Below are positions 1 to 9,640 of a stretch of DNA of 41,226 nucleotides, one piece after another; the first letter of the stretch is position 1; the number at the start of each line of letters is the position of its first letter. The translations under genes and the position numbers were made by a program. Origin of the DNA: Pseudonocardia lacus (GTDB lineage: Bacteria > Actinomycetota > Actinomycetes > Mycobacteriales > Pseudonocardiaceae); the NCBI RefSeq assembly GCF_018531445.1, contig NZ_JAHDTH010000047.1, positions 1-41,226 on the forward strand, in the 5' to 3' direction. The notes beneath the pieces are model-generated. The model was given only the letters and a program-made list of their open reading frames with translations, did no database searches and was not told the origin of the DNA.

Positions 1-530
1 AGGGCGGGGCGGCGGCGGGTCCGGCGCCGGTGGGCGGGACGTCCGCGCCGACGGGCGGAGCGCGGGTCCAGGAGCACGGTCGCCGCCTCGGCGCCGGGCG
101 GAGCGGACGCCGCGCGGACCCGCGGCCGGTCCGCCTCGCCCCCGACGAGGTCGTCGTCCTCCTCGCGCAGCCGCCCGGTGCTCCTCGGCGGAGCGGGCGG
201 CGAGACGACCTCCGGGGCGGGGCGCCACGGCAGGGTGCCCTCGGGCAGGCAGGTCTCGGCCGGCCCGAGGTTCAGCACGGTGCCGGTCACCGAGGACTCG
301 GCGATGCAGATGCCGTAGACGCCCTCCTCCGCCAGCGGGGCCAGCACCTCGCGGTACGGCCCGGCGGCGGTCGGGTCGAACTGGCCGATCGGGCGCAGCC
401 CCGCCGGCTCCACCGCGAGCACCGTGATGCCGCCCTCGTGGGGCTCCAGGGCGACCTGGATCCGGGGTGAGCGCAGGGCCTCGGTGGTGGCGCGCTGCAC
501 GCCGTCGGAGGACAGCGGGACGAAGGGCAT
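1..530 (-). CDS. Hypothetical protein, C-terminus beyond window edge
   Basis: An open frame runs from an ATG at 530 to the left edge without a stop, about 176 codons visible. The first 100 or so residues look like a folded domain with alternating hydrophobic strands, starting MPFVPLSSDGVQRATTEAL. After that it becomes a low-complexity Arg/Pro/Asp-rich tail, including an acidic EEDDD patch. A GGAG ribosome-binding sequence lies 7 bases before the ATG, which supports this start. I do not recognise the family and see no catalytic motif, signal peptide or membrane segment. The SDR gene upstream on the same strand ends 88 bp away, so the two could share a transcript. Confidence 0.6.
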   Translation of the reverse strand, partial: MPFVPLSSDGVQRATTEALRSPRIQVALEPHEGGITVLAVEPAGLRPIGQFDPTAAGPYREVLAPLAEEGVYGICIAESSVTGTVLNLGPAETCLPEGTLPWRPAPEVVSPPAPPRSTGRLREEDDDLVGGEADRPRVRAASAPPGAEAATVLLDPRSARRRGRPAHRRRTRRRPA

Positions 531-618
531 GCGGGAACTCCGGCGGCGGACGCTGGGGAGCGGACGCCCGGTTATCGGAGGGCGGCGCGTGGTGTTACTC
601 GATCGGGTGACGGTTCGC

Positions 619-1401
619 TCAGAAGGACCGCGTCTCGGGGTCCTGGCCCTGCGCCGCCCGGCCGCCGTCGACCGGGACCGTCGCCCCGGAGACGAACGAG
701 GCCTCCTCGGACAGCAGCACCGCCACGACGGCCGCCACCTCTTCGGGGCGGCCCACCCGGCCCACCGGGTGCAGGCGGCGCATCTGGTCCGCGACGTCGG
801 CGGCGGCCTGCGGCCCGATCCGCCCGAGCAGGTCGTCGTAGCGGGCGGTGGCGATCGAGCCCAGCGCGACTGCGTTGGCCCGGATGCCGTGCGGCCCGTA
901 CTCGACGGCCGTGGCCCGGGTCAGCCCCTCGACCGCGGCCTTGGCCACCGAGTAGGGCAGCGCGCCGGGCACGGCCCGCGACGCCTGGTGCGACGACACG
1001 TTGACGATCGACCCGCCCGACCCGCCGGCGAGCAGCCTGCGCACCGCCACCGCGGTGCCCACCACCGCGGGGGCCAGGTTGGCCGTCACGAGGTCGAGCA
1101 CCGCGGCGGCGCCGTCGACGTGCAGGTCGGCGTCGCGGAAGAGCGCCGCGTTGTTCACCCAGCCGCCCAGTGGGGCGATGGCGGCGGCCCGGTCGGCGGC
1201 CCGTTCCGCCACCGCCTCGTCGGCGGCGCTGCCGGTGACCGCCGCGGCGCCGGGGAGCCCGGCGAGCCACTCGACGGCCGCCGGGTCGAGCTCGACGGCG
1301 ACGACGCCGTGCCCGTCGGCCAGCAGGCGCTCCACGATCGCCCGGCCGATCCCGCGCCCGCCCCCGGTGACGACGAACGACCTTCCGCGAGGAGTGCCCA
1401 T
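619..1401 (-). CDS. SDR family NAD(P)-dependent oxidoreductase
   Basis: A classical short-chain dehydrogenase/reductase of 260 residues, the usual length for the family. The Rossmann nucleotide-binding motif TGGGRGIG is at residues 12-19, the NNA motif at 83-85, the catalytic Ser near 136-137, and YSVAK (Tyr150, Lys154) completes the active site. An acidic residue (Glu37) at the end of the second strand suggests a preference for NAD over NADP; that is inference. The C-terminal PVDGG motif is typical of FabG-like members. The start ATG at 1401 was chosen because the Rossmann strand begins about ten residues later; the frame stays open far upstream but that stretch overlaps the SGNH gene. The substrate cannot be told from sequence. 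Confidence 0.9.
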   Translation of the reverse strand: MGTPRGRSFVVTGGGRGIGRAIVERLLADGHGVVAVELDPAAVEWLAGLPGAAAVTGSAADEAVAERAADRAAAIAPLGGWVNNAALFRDADLHVDGAAAVLDLVTANLAPAVVGTAVAVRRLLAGGSGGSIVNVSSHQASRAVPGALPYSVAKAAVEGLTRATAVEYGPHGIRANAVALGSIATARYDDLLGRIGPQAAADVADQMRRLHPVGRVGRPEEVAAVVAVLLSEEASFVSGATVPVDGGRAAQGQDPETRSF

Positions 1402-1445
1402 GGCGGCGAGGCTGCTGCGTCCGGCGCCGCGCCCGCAAGCCGGAA

Positions 1446-2243
1446 TCAGGTGGCGGGGTGCCCGCCGGTGCTCAGCGGCAGCAGGTCGGAATGCTTGGCC
1501 GCGAAGCCGTCGCCCGCCTTGTGGCCCTGCAGCCTGCGCCGCACGAACGGCATGACGAAATCGCGCATCCAGCGCAGGTCCTCGACCTGGCGGTGCCGCC
1601 ACGGGGCGGGCTCGGCCGCCGGCAGCGGGGTGCGCCAGTCGTCGGTGACGGGCTCGCCCAGCGTCTCCAGCACGCGCAGGGCGACCCGGCGGTGCCCCTC
1701 GGCGGTCAGGTGCAGCCGGTCGCGGCCCCAGGTGCGCGGGTCGGCCAGCGGGGTCATGCCCCACAGGTCGACGACGGTGGCCCCGTGCCGGTCGGCGCTG
1801 GCCCGCATGAGCTCGTTGTAGCAGGCGACCCGGCCGCGCAGGCGGCGGATGACCGGGTGCATGCGGCCCAGGTCGAAGCCGGTGAACACGAACACCCGGG
1901 CGCCCGTTGCGGTCAGCCGCTGCAGCGCGGCGTCGAACCGGGCGGCGAGGTCGTCGGTGTCGCAGGACAACCGGATGATGTCGTTGCCGCCCGCGCAGAA
2001 CGCCACCAGGTCGGGGCGCAGCCGCTCCGCGACCGGGAGCTGCTCGGCGACGATCTCGTCGAGCAGCTTGCCGCGCACGGCCAGGTTCGCGTAGCGGAAC
2101 CCGGGCCGCCGCTCTCCGAGGTGCTCGGCGACGCGGTCGGCCCAGCCGCGCGGTGTGCCGTCGGGTCGCCAGTCGTCCAGGCCCTCGGTGAAGCTGTCCC
2201 CCAGTGCGATGAAGCTGTCGGCCGGCGCGATCCACTCGCCCAT
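1446..2243 (-). CDS. SGNH/GDSL-family hydrolase
   Basis: A 265-residue lipase/esterase-like SGNH hydrolase. Block I GDSFTEG (residues 15-21) carries the nucleophile Ser17, Gly58 lies in the block II region, block III GGND (85-88) supplies the oxyanion Asn87, and block V DRLH (Asp175, His178) completes the triad. No signal peptide is seen, so a cytoplasmic location is likely. It sits 44 bp upstream of the SDR gene on the same strand and may be co-transcribed with it. A purine-rich GGAAGGGGGG stretch precedes the ATG and could be the ribosome-binding site. The natural ester substrate is unknown. Confidence 0.9.
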   Translation of the reverse strand: MGEWIAPADSFIALGDSFTEGLDDWRPDGTPRGWADRVAEHLGERRPGFRYANLAVRGKLLDEIVAEQLPVAERLRPDLVAFCAGGNDIIRLSCDTDDLAARFDAALQRLTATGARVFVFTGFDLGRMHPVIRRLRGRVACYNELMRASADRHGATVVDLWGMTPLADPRTWGRDRLHLTAEGHRRVALRVLETLGEPVTDDWRTPLPAAEPAPWRHRQVEDLRWMRDFVMPFVRRRLQGHKAGDGFAAKHSDLLPLSTGGHPAT

Positions 2244-2428
2244 GTCGACGCCCCCCTTCCGTCACCTGCCCGTCCCCGCGTCGACGGGTGCCGTACCGAC
2301 CAGGATTGCTCAGCGGGCGGGCCGTGCGCCAGCGTCGCGGCACACCGACGGGTGGAACCCCGCGGCTCCGACGGAGATCACCGGGGCGGCCCTGGGATCC
2401 GCGCGTCGGGATAGGGCACCCTTGCCTC

Positions 2429-3112
2429 ATGTCCGGTGGGGAGCAGCGCCCGGAGCCGTCGCTGGCCGACGTGCTGGGCGGGCGCGGCGGCGCCGTGGAC
2501 GCGACCGTCCCGGTCGTGGCGTTCGTCCTGGTCTTCACCCTGGGCGACGCGCTCGGCTGGCCGTCCCCCGTGGCGTGGGGCGGCGGTGCGGCCGTGCTGT
2601 CCGCCGCGGTCGTGGCGGTGGTCCGGGTGCTCGCCGGCCGGCGGCCGCGCGCGGTGCTGCTGGGGATGCTGGGCGTGGCGGTCGCGGCGCTGGTCGCCGC
2701 CTACACGGGCCGCGCCGTCGACTTCTTCCTCGTCCAGATCGCCTCCAACGCGGCGAGCGCGCTGGCCTGGGCGGTGTCGATCGTGGTCCGCTGGCCGCTG
2801 CTCGGGCTCGTCGTGGGCACCGCGCTCGGCCAGCGCACCCGCTGGCGCCGCGACCCGCACCTGCTGCGCGGCTACCAGCGGGCCAGCTGGGTGTGGGTCG
2901 GCCAGTACCTGGTGCGGCTGGCCGTGTTCCTGCCGCTGTACTGGGCCGACGCGGTCGTCGCCCTCGGGATCGCGCGGACCGCGCTGACCTGGCCGTTAGT
3001 GGCCCTGTGCGTAGCGCTATCGTGGCCGGTACTCCGTTCGGCCCTGCCTCCAGGCCATGGAGGGCTGCGCCATCCGGAGGATCATGGAAAGACGGCCCGC
3101 CCGACGGCGTGA
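2429..3112 (+). CDS. DUF3159 family membrane protein
   Basis: A 227-residue protein with about five hydrophobic segments (first around residues 29-45), separated by short basic loops such as RTRWRRD. The N-terminal LADVLGGRGGAVDATVP and central LVQIASNA-type segments match my recollection of the actinobacterial DUF3159 family; no biochemical role is known to me. I start it at ATG 2429 because the longer open frame upstream encodes implausible residues and overlaps the divergent SGNH gene. The polar C-terminal tail after the last membrane segment is low-complexity. It is divergent from the SGNH gene, with a 185-bp promoter region between. Confidence 0.8.
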   Translation: MSGGEQRPEPSLADVLGGRGGAVDATVPVVAFVLVFTLGDALGWPSPVAWGGGAAVLSAAVVAVVRVLAGRRPRAVLLGMLGVAVAALVAAYTGRAVDFFLVQIASNAASALAWAVSIVVRWPLLGLVVGTALGQRTRWRRDPHLLRGYQRASWVWVGQYLVRLAVFLPLYWADAVVALGIARTALTWPLVALCVALSWPVLRSALPPGHGGLRHPEDHGKTARPTA

Positions 3113-3266
3113 ACGCTCTCACGAAAAGTGATCGACTGGAGCTTTCCGGTCATCTCGTCGGTTGGAACGGGTAAGCCGTGGGACCGCCACCTCCTCACCG
3201 GCCACCCGCCGGTAGCGGGGGGTGACGGTCGACGACCGCTTCGCTCGACGACCGTGATTCGGAGCC

Positions 3267-4427
3267 ATGCCACACCACCCCACCGCGCCCCGCCCCCTCC
3301 CGGACGGGCCCCGGCCCTACCCGGAGCCGCGTCCCGACCCCCGCGCCGGTCACCCCGACACCCGGCCCGTTCCCCATCCCGACGGCCCGCCCGGGTTCAA
3401 CCCGGGTGGCCCGTTCCCGCGACCCCGCCCGCCGGTTCCGGGGTACCCGAACGGCAGCGGGCACGGCAATGGGCACGGCAATGGGCACGGCAATGGGCAC
3501 GGTGCCGGCCGCGGCCCCGGAAACGGGCACGGCGCCGGCGACGGCGCGACCGTCCGCGTCGACACGACCCCCGAGCGCCCGAGGTCCGAGCTGTCGCCGA
3601 CGAAGGTGCTCGCCGGCGCCGGCGCCGCGGTGACCTCGGCGCTGCTCGGCTCGTTCTTCGGCGCCGACGGCACCATCGTGGGCGCGGCCTTCGGGTCCGT
3701 GGCCAGCACGGTGGCCGCCACCGTCTACCAGCGCTCGCTCGACCGCACCCGCGAGACGCTCGTGGCCAGGGTCCGGGTCCGCCGCAACCCCGCCGACCCG
3801 GCGCACCGGTCGGACTCCGAGATGACGGTCCGGCTGCCCCCGGTCGACGCCGACGGGGCCGACCGGCCCGTGCTCGACGAGCCGGCCCCGCGCGGGCGCC
3901 GCTGGCTGCTCTGGGTCGGGGCGACGGTGCTGGTGTTCGCGCTGGCGATGGCCACCATCACCGGCATCGAGCTGGCCAAGGGCTCCACCATCACCGGCAA
4001 CGACCAGGGCACCTCGGTGGGGCGGGTCGTCGAGCGGCCCCCCGCCGCGCCCGAAGAGGAGGAGGAGCCCGGCTCGACGGGCACCGACTCCGACACCACC
4101 GCCACCCCGGAGCCCACCGCCGACCCGGAGAGCCCGACCACCGCCACCCCCGACCCGGACGCCCCCGGCGGCGCGGAGGGCGACTCGCGGACCCAGGAGG
4201 ACGACGAGCAGGCCCCCGAGGACGACCCCGGCGGTTCGGTCGACATCCGGCCGACCGAGCGGGACACCCCCGGCGAGACCCCGGCGACCCCCGACAGCGG
4301 CGCCCGCACCGGCGCGGGCGGCGGTGCCGGTCCGAACATCAGCAACCACTTCGGCTCCGGCCTGGGCGACCGGTTCGGCACCGATGTGGAGGAGACCACG
4401 GTCGCACCGCCGACGACGCGCCCGTAG
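3267..4427 (+). CDS. Pro-rich, His-Gly-Asn-repeat single-pass membrane protein
   Basis: A 386-residue protein with an unusual architecture. Residues 1-95 are Pro-rich and end in repeated GHGN units. Residues 110-155 hold a Gly/Ala-rich hydrophobic stretch ([18 protein letters not shown]) that resembles a glycine-zipper membrane segment. A second strong transmembrane segment ([19 protein letters not shown]) lies near 212-230, and the last 150 residues are an acidic Thr/Pro/Glu-rich disordered tail. I do not recognise a named family. The thiE start is 12 bp beyond its stop, but functional coupling to thiamin synthesis is not implied by the sequence. Confidence 0.7.
   Translation: MPHHPTAPRPLPDGPRPYPEPRPDPRAGHPDTRPVPHPDGPPGFNPGGPFPRPRPPVPGYPNGSGHGNGHGNGHGNGHGAGRGPGNGHGAGDGATVRVDTTPERPRSELSPTKVLAGAGAAVTSALLGSFFGADGTIVGAAFGSVASTVAATVYQRSLDRTRETLVARVRVRRNPADPAHRSDSEMTVRLPPVDADGADRPVLDEPAPRGRRWLLWVGATVLVFALAMATITGIELAKGSTITGNDQGTSVGRVVERPPAAPEEEEEPGSTGTDSDTTATPEPTADPESPTTATPDPDAPGGAEGDSRTQEDDEQAPEDDPGGSVDIRPTERDTPGETPATPDSGARTGAGGGAGPNISNHFGSGLGDRFGTDVEETTVAPPTTRP
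3459..3502 (+). repeat. 12-bp coding minisatellite (GGGCACGGCAAT)
   Basis: Three perfect tandem copies of GGGCACGGCAAT plus a partial fourth, in frame, encode the GHGN repeats of the surrounding protein. The perfect identity suggests recent slippage expansion. Confidence 0.9.
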
Positions 4428-4438
4428 CGTCGGCGGAC

Positions 4439-5104
4439 GTGCCCGACCTCGACGGCGCCGCCCGGCGCTCCCTGCTGGCCGACGCCCGCCTCTACCTCTG
4501 CACCGACGCCCGCCGCTCCCGCGGCGACCTGGCCGAGTTCGCCGACGCCGCGCTGAGCGGCGGCGTCGACGTCCTGCAACTGCGGGACAAGGGCCCGGAG
4601 GGCCCGCTGGAGGCCCGCGAGGAGCTGGCCGCACTGGAGGTGCTGGCGGCGGCCTGCGCGGAGCACGGCGCCCTGCTGGCCGTGAACGACCGGGCCGACG
4701 TCGCCCTGGCCGCCGGCGCCGACGTCCTGCACCTCGGCCAGGACGACCTGCCCGTCGAGTGGGCGCGCCGGGTCGTCGGGGACGAGGTCGTCGTCGGGCG
4801 GTCGTCGCACAGCCCGACCGAGACCGCGACGGCCGCCGAGGAGCCGGGCGTCGACTACTTCTGCGTCGGCCCCTGCTGGCCGACGCCGACCAAGCCGGGC
4901 CGCCCGGCGCCGGGGCTCGACCTGGTGCGCGAGGTGGCCGGACGGTCGCCGCTGCGGCCCTGGTTCGCCATCGGCGGCATCGACGAGCGGCGCCTGGACG
5001 AGGTGCTGGCCGCGGGCGCGACCCGGATCGTGGTCGTCCGCGCGATCACCGAGGCCGAGGACCCGGCCGCCGCGGCCGCGAGCCTGCGCGCCCGGCTCCC
5101 CTGA
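4439..5104 (+). CDS. thiE: Thiamin-phosphate synthase
   Basis: A 221-residue TIM-barrel enzyme that joins HMP-pyrophosphate and HET-phosphate to give thiamin phosphate. Diagnostic motifs are QLRDK (47-51), NDR (83-85), HLGQ(D) (98-102), the VGP..TPTKPG phosphate loop (about 143-154) and a C-terminal IGGI / VVRAI pair. The start is GTG 4439, just before the family-typical N-terminus. A TANNNT-type -10 (TAGCGT, 4425-4430) lies 8 bases upstream, overlapping the stop of the preceding gene, so it may have its own near-leaderless promoter. It precedes the TPP riboswitch and is therefore not under that switch unless a second element exists upstream; I see none. Confidence 0.93.
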   Translation: MPDLDGAARRSLLADARLYLCTDARRSRGDLAEFADAALSGGVDVLQLRDKGPEGPLEAREELAALEVLAAACAEHGALLAVNDRADVALAAGADVLHLGQDDLPVEWARRVVGDEVVVGRSSHSPTETATAAEEPGVDYFCVGPCWPTPTKPGRPAPGLDLVREVAGRSPLRPWFAIGGIDERRLDEVLAAGATRIVVVRAITEAEDPAAAAASLRARLP

Positions 5105-5157
5105 CCGCCCGGCTGTGGGCCGGGCCGCGATCCGGGTGCGGGCGGCGCGCGGCGGCG

Positions 5158-5163
5158 TAGGGT
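5158..5163 (+). promoter_or_regulatory. Candidate -10 (TAGGGT) of the thiOSG transcript
   Basis: TAGGGT fits the actinobacterial TANNNT -10. It would place the transcript start near 5170, just before the conserved riboswitch core. No convincing -35 is seen. Confidence 0.4.
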
Positions 5164-5173
5164 GGCGGCAGGT

Positions 5174-5266
5174 GACGCACGGGAGCCCGGGCAGCGGGCT
5201 GAGAGGGGATCGCGGATCCCGACCGTCGAACCTGATCCGGGTCATGCCGGCGCAGGGAGCGGAGTG
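5174..5266 (+). promoter_or_regulatory. TPP (THI-box) riboswitch
   Basis: The stretch carries the THI-box landmarks in order: CGGGAGC near 5180, CTGAGAGGG at 5199-5207, CGAACCTGATCCGG near 5227-5240, and the terminal ATGCCGGCGCAGGGAG at 5244-5259. P2 pairs GCCCG with CGGGC. The 3' AGGGAG (5254-5259) of the aptamer is itself the best Shine-Dalgarno for the thiO ATG at 5267, with 7-base spacing. Ligand binding would therefore bury the ribosome site, which is translational control. No terminator hairpin separates the aptamer from the start codon. Confidence 0.95.
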
Positions 5267-6400
5267 ATGACTTTGTCGCGGTTGACCGTCGTCGGGGCGG
5301 GCGTCATCGGGCTGAGCTGCGCGTGGCGCGCCGCCGATGCCGGCTACGACGTGACGGTGCTCGACCCGGCGCCGGCCTCGGGCGCCTCCCGGGTCGCCGG
5401 CGGGATGCTGGCCCCGGTCACCGAGGCGTGGCCGGGGGAGGAGGGCCTGCTCGGGCTCGGCGTCGAGTCGGTGCGCCGGTGGCCGGGCTTCGCCGAGCGG
5501 CTCGCCTCGGCGGCGGGACGTCCGGCCGGGCTGCGCACCGAGGGCACGGTCGTCGCGGCCACCGGCACCGGCGACCGCGCCGAGCTGGACGCGTTGGCCG
5601 GCTACCTGGCCGGGCTCGGTCGGGAGGTCGAGCGGCTCGGTGGGCGCGAGCTGCGGCGGCTGGAGCCGGCCATCGGGCCCGAGGTGCGGGGCGGGCTGAG
5701 CGTGCCCGGCGACCTCGCCGTCGACAACCGCGTCCTGCTCGACGCCCTGCGGGCCGCGGTGGAGCGGGCCGGGGCGGTGGTGCGCCACGTCGAGGTCCGG
5801 GAGGTGCTCGACGACGGCGAGCGCGTCACCGGCGTCCGCACCGTCGACGGCGACCTGCCCGCGGAGCGCGTGCTGGTCTGCGCGGGCGCCCACTCGGCGG
5901 CCCTGCACCCGGCGCTGCGCGGGCTCGTCCGGCCGGTGAAGGGCGAGATCCTGCGGCTGGCCGCGCGGGCGGGCGCGTTCCCGCCGCCGTCGCGCACGGT
6001 GCGCGCCCTGGTCGACGGCCGCCCCGTCTACGCCGTCCCCCGCGACGACGGGGGGCTGGTGATCGGGGCCACCCAGGCCGAGACCGGGTTCGACACCGAG
6101 GTCACCGTGGGCGGGGTCCGCGACCTGCTGCGCGACGCCGAGCGGGTGCTGCCCGGCATCGCCGAGTACGCGCTGGTCGAGGCGGCGGCCGGGCTGCGCC
6201 CGGGCAGCCCCGACAACGTGCCGCTGCTCGGCGCGCTCGGCCCGGCCGGACTGCTGGTCGCCACCGGCCACCACCGCAACGGCATCCTGCTCGCCCCGCT
6301 GACCGCCGACGCCGTGCTCGGGCTGTTGCGGGGCGAACCCGACCCGGCGGCGGCGGTGGCCGACCCCGCCCGGTTCGCGGCGGCGGGACACGGGCGCTGA
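5267..6400 (+). CDS. thiO: Glycine oxidase ThiO
   Basis: An FAD-dependent D-amino-acid-oxidase-fold protein of 377 residues that oxidises glycine to the imine used in thiazole formation. The dinucleotide-binding motif GAGVIG is at residues 10-15, followed by an acidic residue at the end of strand two (VLDPAP). A GASRVAGGMLAP flavin segment and a C-terminal ATGHHRNGILLAPLTA segment are typical of ThiO. The start is ATG 5267 (GTG 5264 is an alternative) directly behind the riboswitch, in the thiO-thiS-thiG order that is common in actinobacteria. Confidence 0.93.
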   Translation: MTLSRLTVVGAGVIGLSCAWRAADAGYDVTVLDPAPASGASRVAGGMLAPVTEAWPGEEGLLGLGVESVRRWPGFAERLASAAGRPAGLRTEGTVVAATGTGDRAELDALAGYLAGLGREVERLGGRELRRLEPAIGPEVRGGLSVPGDLAVDNRVLLDALRAAVERAGAVVRHVEVREVLDDGERVTGVRTVDGDLPAERVLVCAGAHSAALHPALRGLVRPVKGEILRLAARAGAFPPPSRTVRALVDGRPVYAVPRDDGGLVIGATQAETGFDTEVTVGGVRDLLRDAERVLPGIAEYALVEAAAGLRPGSPDNVPLLGALGPAGLLVATGHHRNGILLAPLTADAVLGLLRGEPDPAAAVADPARFAAAGHGR

Positions 6401-7387
<987 letters not shown>

Positions 7388-7412
7388 GCCGGCTGACTGA
7401 CCCCGGCCGGAG

Positions 7413-7465
7413 TTCAGGAAAGCCACGATGCTGCCCTGTGCGGGCAGCATCGTGGCTTTCCTGAA
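7413..7465. terminator. 24-bp perfect inverted repeat between convergent genes
   Basis: Arms 7413-7436 and 7442-7465 are perfectly complementary, beginning TTCAGGAAAGCCACGATG, around a 5-base loop. It lies 25 bases after the thiG stop and 16 bases before the MFS stop on the other strand, so it can serve both genes as a bidirectional, T-tract-less terminator. Confidence 0.8.
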
Positions 7466-7481
7466 CCGGGTGGTGGACCTC

Positions 7482-9032
7482 TCAGCGGGTGCGGGCGGGG
7501 GCCAGGTCGGGGGACGCGGGCGGGGCGGAGGGCACCTTGGCGATCGTGGTCCGCAGCGGGACCTCCCGGATGAGGATCACCGACACCAGCGTCACCAACG
7601 AGGCCGCGGCGGCGATCAGGAACACGAACGAGATGCCGTCGCCGTAGGCCGCGCGGATCAGCGTCGCCTGCGCCGGCTGCGCCGTGGCCAGCGCCTCCAG
7701 CGCGTCGGGGCTGCCGCCGAGCAGGTCGGAGACGCGGCCGTCGAGCACCACGCCGAGCAGCGTGACACCGACCGTGCCGCCCATCGAGCGGAGGAACGCG
7801 ACGAGCGAGCTGGCCGCACCGACGTTCGACACGTCGACCGTGTTCTGCACGGCGAGCACCAGGTTCTGCATGGTCATGCCCATGCCGGTGCCCAGCAGCA
7901 CCAGGAAGATCGACACCTCCCACACCGGGGTGGCGTGGTCGATCGTGGCCAGCAGCGTCAGCCCGGTGGTGATCAGCGCGGCGCCGACCAGCAGGTAGGG
8001 CTTCCAGCGCCCGAACCGGCTGATCAGCTGGCCGGAGACGGTCGAGGAGACGACCAGCCCGCCGATCAGCGGCAGGGTGAGCAGGCCGGCGGCCATCGGC
8101 GAGTAGGCCCGCCCGATCTGGAAGTACTGGCCCAGGAACACCGAGCCGCCGAACATCACCACACCGGCGATCATGCTGGCCAGCACGGACAGCACCACCG
8201 TGCGCTCGCGGAAGAGCCACATCGGCACGACCGGCTCGGGCACCTTCGTCTCGACGATGACGGCGGCGGTCAGCGCGGCCACGCCCAGCGCGACGAGCGC
8301 CCAGGACGTCGGGGAGCTCCAGGGGAACTGCTCGCCGGCCAGCGAGACCCAGACCAGCAGGGTGGACACGCCGCCGACGATCAGCGCGGCGCCCCAGTAG
8401 TCGAGCTTGACCTCGCGGCGCACCGTGGGCAGGCGCAGGGTCTTCTGCACGACGAGCAGCGAGACCAGCGCGACCGGGACGCCGACGAAGAACGTCGCCT
8501 GCCAGCCGAGGCCGGGCGTGTCGACCAGCAGGCCGCCGATGAGCGGGCCGGAGACGGTGGCCGCGGCCAGCACCGAGCCCATGTAGCCGGAGTACCGGCC
8601 GCGCTCGCGCGGCGGGATGATCGCCGCGATCACGACCTGGGCGAGGGCCTGCAGCCCGCCTGCGCCGACGCCCTGCAGGAACCGCCAGCCGATCATCTCG
8701 CCCATCGAGTGGGAGAACCCGGCCCCGATCGAGGCCGCGATGAAGATCACGGTGGCCGCCTGGACCAGCGGTTTCTTCGGGAACAGGTCGGCGAGCTTGC
8801 CCCAGATCGGGGTGGACGCGGTGGTGGCCAGCAGGGTGGCGGTGACGATCCAGGTGTAGCCGGTCTGCGAGCCCTGCAGGTCGCTGACGATCGCGGGGAG
8901 CGCGTTGGAGACGATCGTGTTCGACAGGATCGCCACGAACATCCCGGTCAGCAGGCCGCTGAGGGTGGTGACGATCTGCCGGTGGGTGAGCCCCGGGGCG
9001 TCCTGGGCCGGGGCGGTGGACGGGCTGGTCAT
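7482..9032 (-). CDS. DHA2-family (14-TM) MFS drug exporter
   Basis: A 516-residue major facilitator of the EmrB/QacA type, with about 14 hydrophobic segments. Visible are the opening VTTLSGLLTGMFVAILSNTI helix, a GKLADLFPKK motif-A loop, the WRFLQGVGAGGL motif-B region and an antiporter-type motif C (VSGPLIGGLLVD). It exports hydrophobic or drug-like compounds by proton antiport across the inner membrane; the substrate is unknown. The ATG at 9032 overlaps the end of the MarR gene by 4 bases (ATGA), so the repressor and pump form one operon, a common repressor-exporter arrangement. The C-terminal tail is Ala/Pro-rich. Confidence 0.93.
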   Translation of the reverse strand: MTSPSTAPAQDAPGLTHRQIVTTLSGLLTGMFVAILSNTIVSNALPAIVSDLQGSQTGYTWIVTATLLATTASTPIWGKLADLFPKKPLVQAATVIFIAASIGAGFSHSMGEMIGWRFLQGVGAGGLQALAQVVIAAIIPPRERGRYSGYMGSVLAAATVSGPLIGGLLVDTPGLGWQATFFVGVPVALVSLLVVQKTLRLPTVRREVKLDYWGAALIVGGVSTLLVWVSLAGEQFPWSSPTSWALVALGVAALTAAVIVETKVPEPVVPMWLFRERTVVLSVLASMIAGVVMFGGSVFLGQYFQIGRAYSPMAAGLLTLPLIGGLVVSSTVSGQLISRFGRWKPYLLVGAALITTGLTLLATIDHATPVWEVSIFLVLLGTGMGMTMQNLVLAVQNTVDVSNVGAASSLVAFLRSMGGTVGVTLLGVVLDGRVSDLLGGSPDALEALATAQPAQATLIRAAYGDGISFVFLIAAAASLVTLVSVILIREVPLRTTIAKVPSAPPASPDLAPARTR

Positions 9033-9571
9033 GCGGTGGTGCCTCTCGAACTGGTCAGTGCGGGGTGGCCGGAGCGGGCCGGAGCGGCGGGGGCTCCGGG
9101 GGGTCCGGCGGCGCGTTCGGAGATCTCCTCCGCGATCGCGGTGATGAGGCGGGCGGTGGCCTCGACGTCGGTGTCGGGCAGGCGGGCCAGCGCGCCGCGC
9201 AGCCAGTCGCGGCGCAGCTCGGCCAGCTGGGCGAGCAGGTCCTGCCCGGCGGGGGTGAGCCGCACGAGGCTGGCGCGCCGGTCGGCCGGGTCGGGCCGCC
9301 GGCACACCAGGCCCTTGGTCTGCAGCTCGCTGATCTGCCGGCTGACCACCGACTGGTCGACCCCGCGCAGGGCCGCGATCTCGCTGAGCCGGCGCTCGTC
9401 CTCGCCGAGCAGCCGGACGAGTTCCAGGACGGCCATGGTGGAGGGGGCCCCGCCCTCGGCCGCGCGGTGCGTCAGAGCGCGCCAGCTGCGGAGGAGGGCC
9501 TGGACGGCGTCGGCGAGCTGGTCGGCCGCGCGGTCGGGGGCGTACCCGTCCGCCGCGCCGTTAGTTCGCAT
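9029..9571 (-). CDS. MarR-family transcriptional regulator
   Basis: A 180-residue winged-helix repressor. The helix-turn-helix spans about residues 61-87 (LSEIAALRGVDQSVVSRQI) and the wing DPADRRA is at 94-100, both typical MarR features. I choose ATG 9571 over the longer in-frame start because a good promoter at 9578-9606 places the transcript start at this ATG; the upstream codons would lie inside the promoter. It heads the operon with the DHA2 exporter, and its likely target is the palindrome overlapping its own -35 region. It probably senses a drug-like or phenolic effector. Confidence 0.93.
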   Translation of the reverse strand: MRTNGAADGYAPDRAADQLADAVQALLRSWRALTHRAAEGGAPSTMAVLELVRLLGEDERRLSEIAALRGVDQSVVSRQISELQTKGLVCRRPDPADRRASLVRLTPAGQDLLAQLAELRRDWLRGALARLPDTDVEATARLITAIAEEISERAAGPPGAPAAPARSGHPALTSSRGTTA

Positions 9572-9577
9572 AGGACA

Positions 9578-9606
9578 ACTATAAGACCAATGGTTGCACC
9601 ATGCAA
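9578..9606 (-). promoter_or_regulatory. Leaderless marR promoter with overlapping operator
   Basis: Reading the minus strand, a -35 TTGCAT (9606-9601), a 17-base spacer and a -10 TATAGT (9583-9578) are followed by 6 bases and the marR ATG. The predicted transcript therefore begins at the start codon. The palindrome TTGCA-CCA-TGCAA (9594-9606) overlaps the -35 and is the obvious MarR autoregulatory site. Confidence 0.75.
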
Positions 9607-9640
9607 TCGAGTTGGCGGACGTCACAGCGCCCGGCCCACC

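Noticed and set aside
7428..9584. A 718-codon plus-strand frame opposite the exporter and MarR genes
   Set aside because: It is low-complexity Gln/His/Arg-rich and opposite two genes with clear family motifs.
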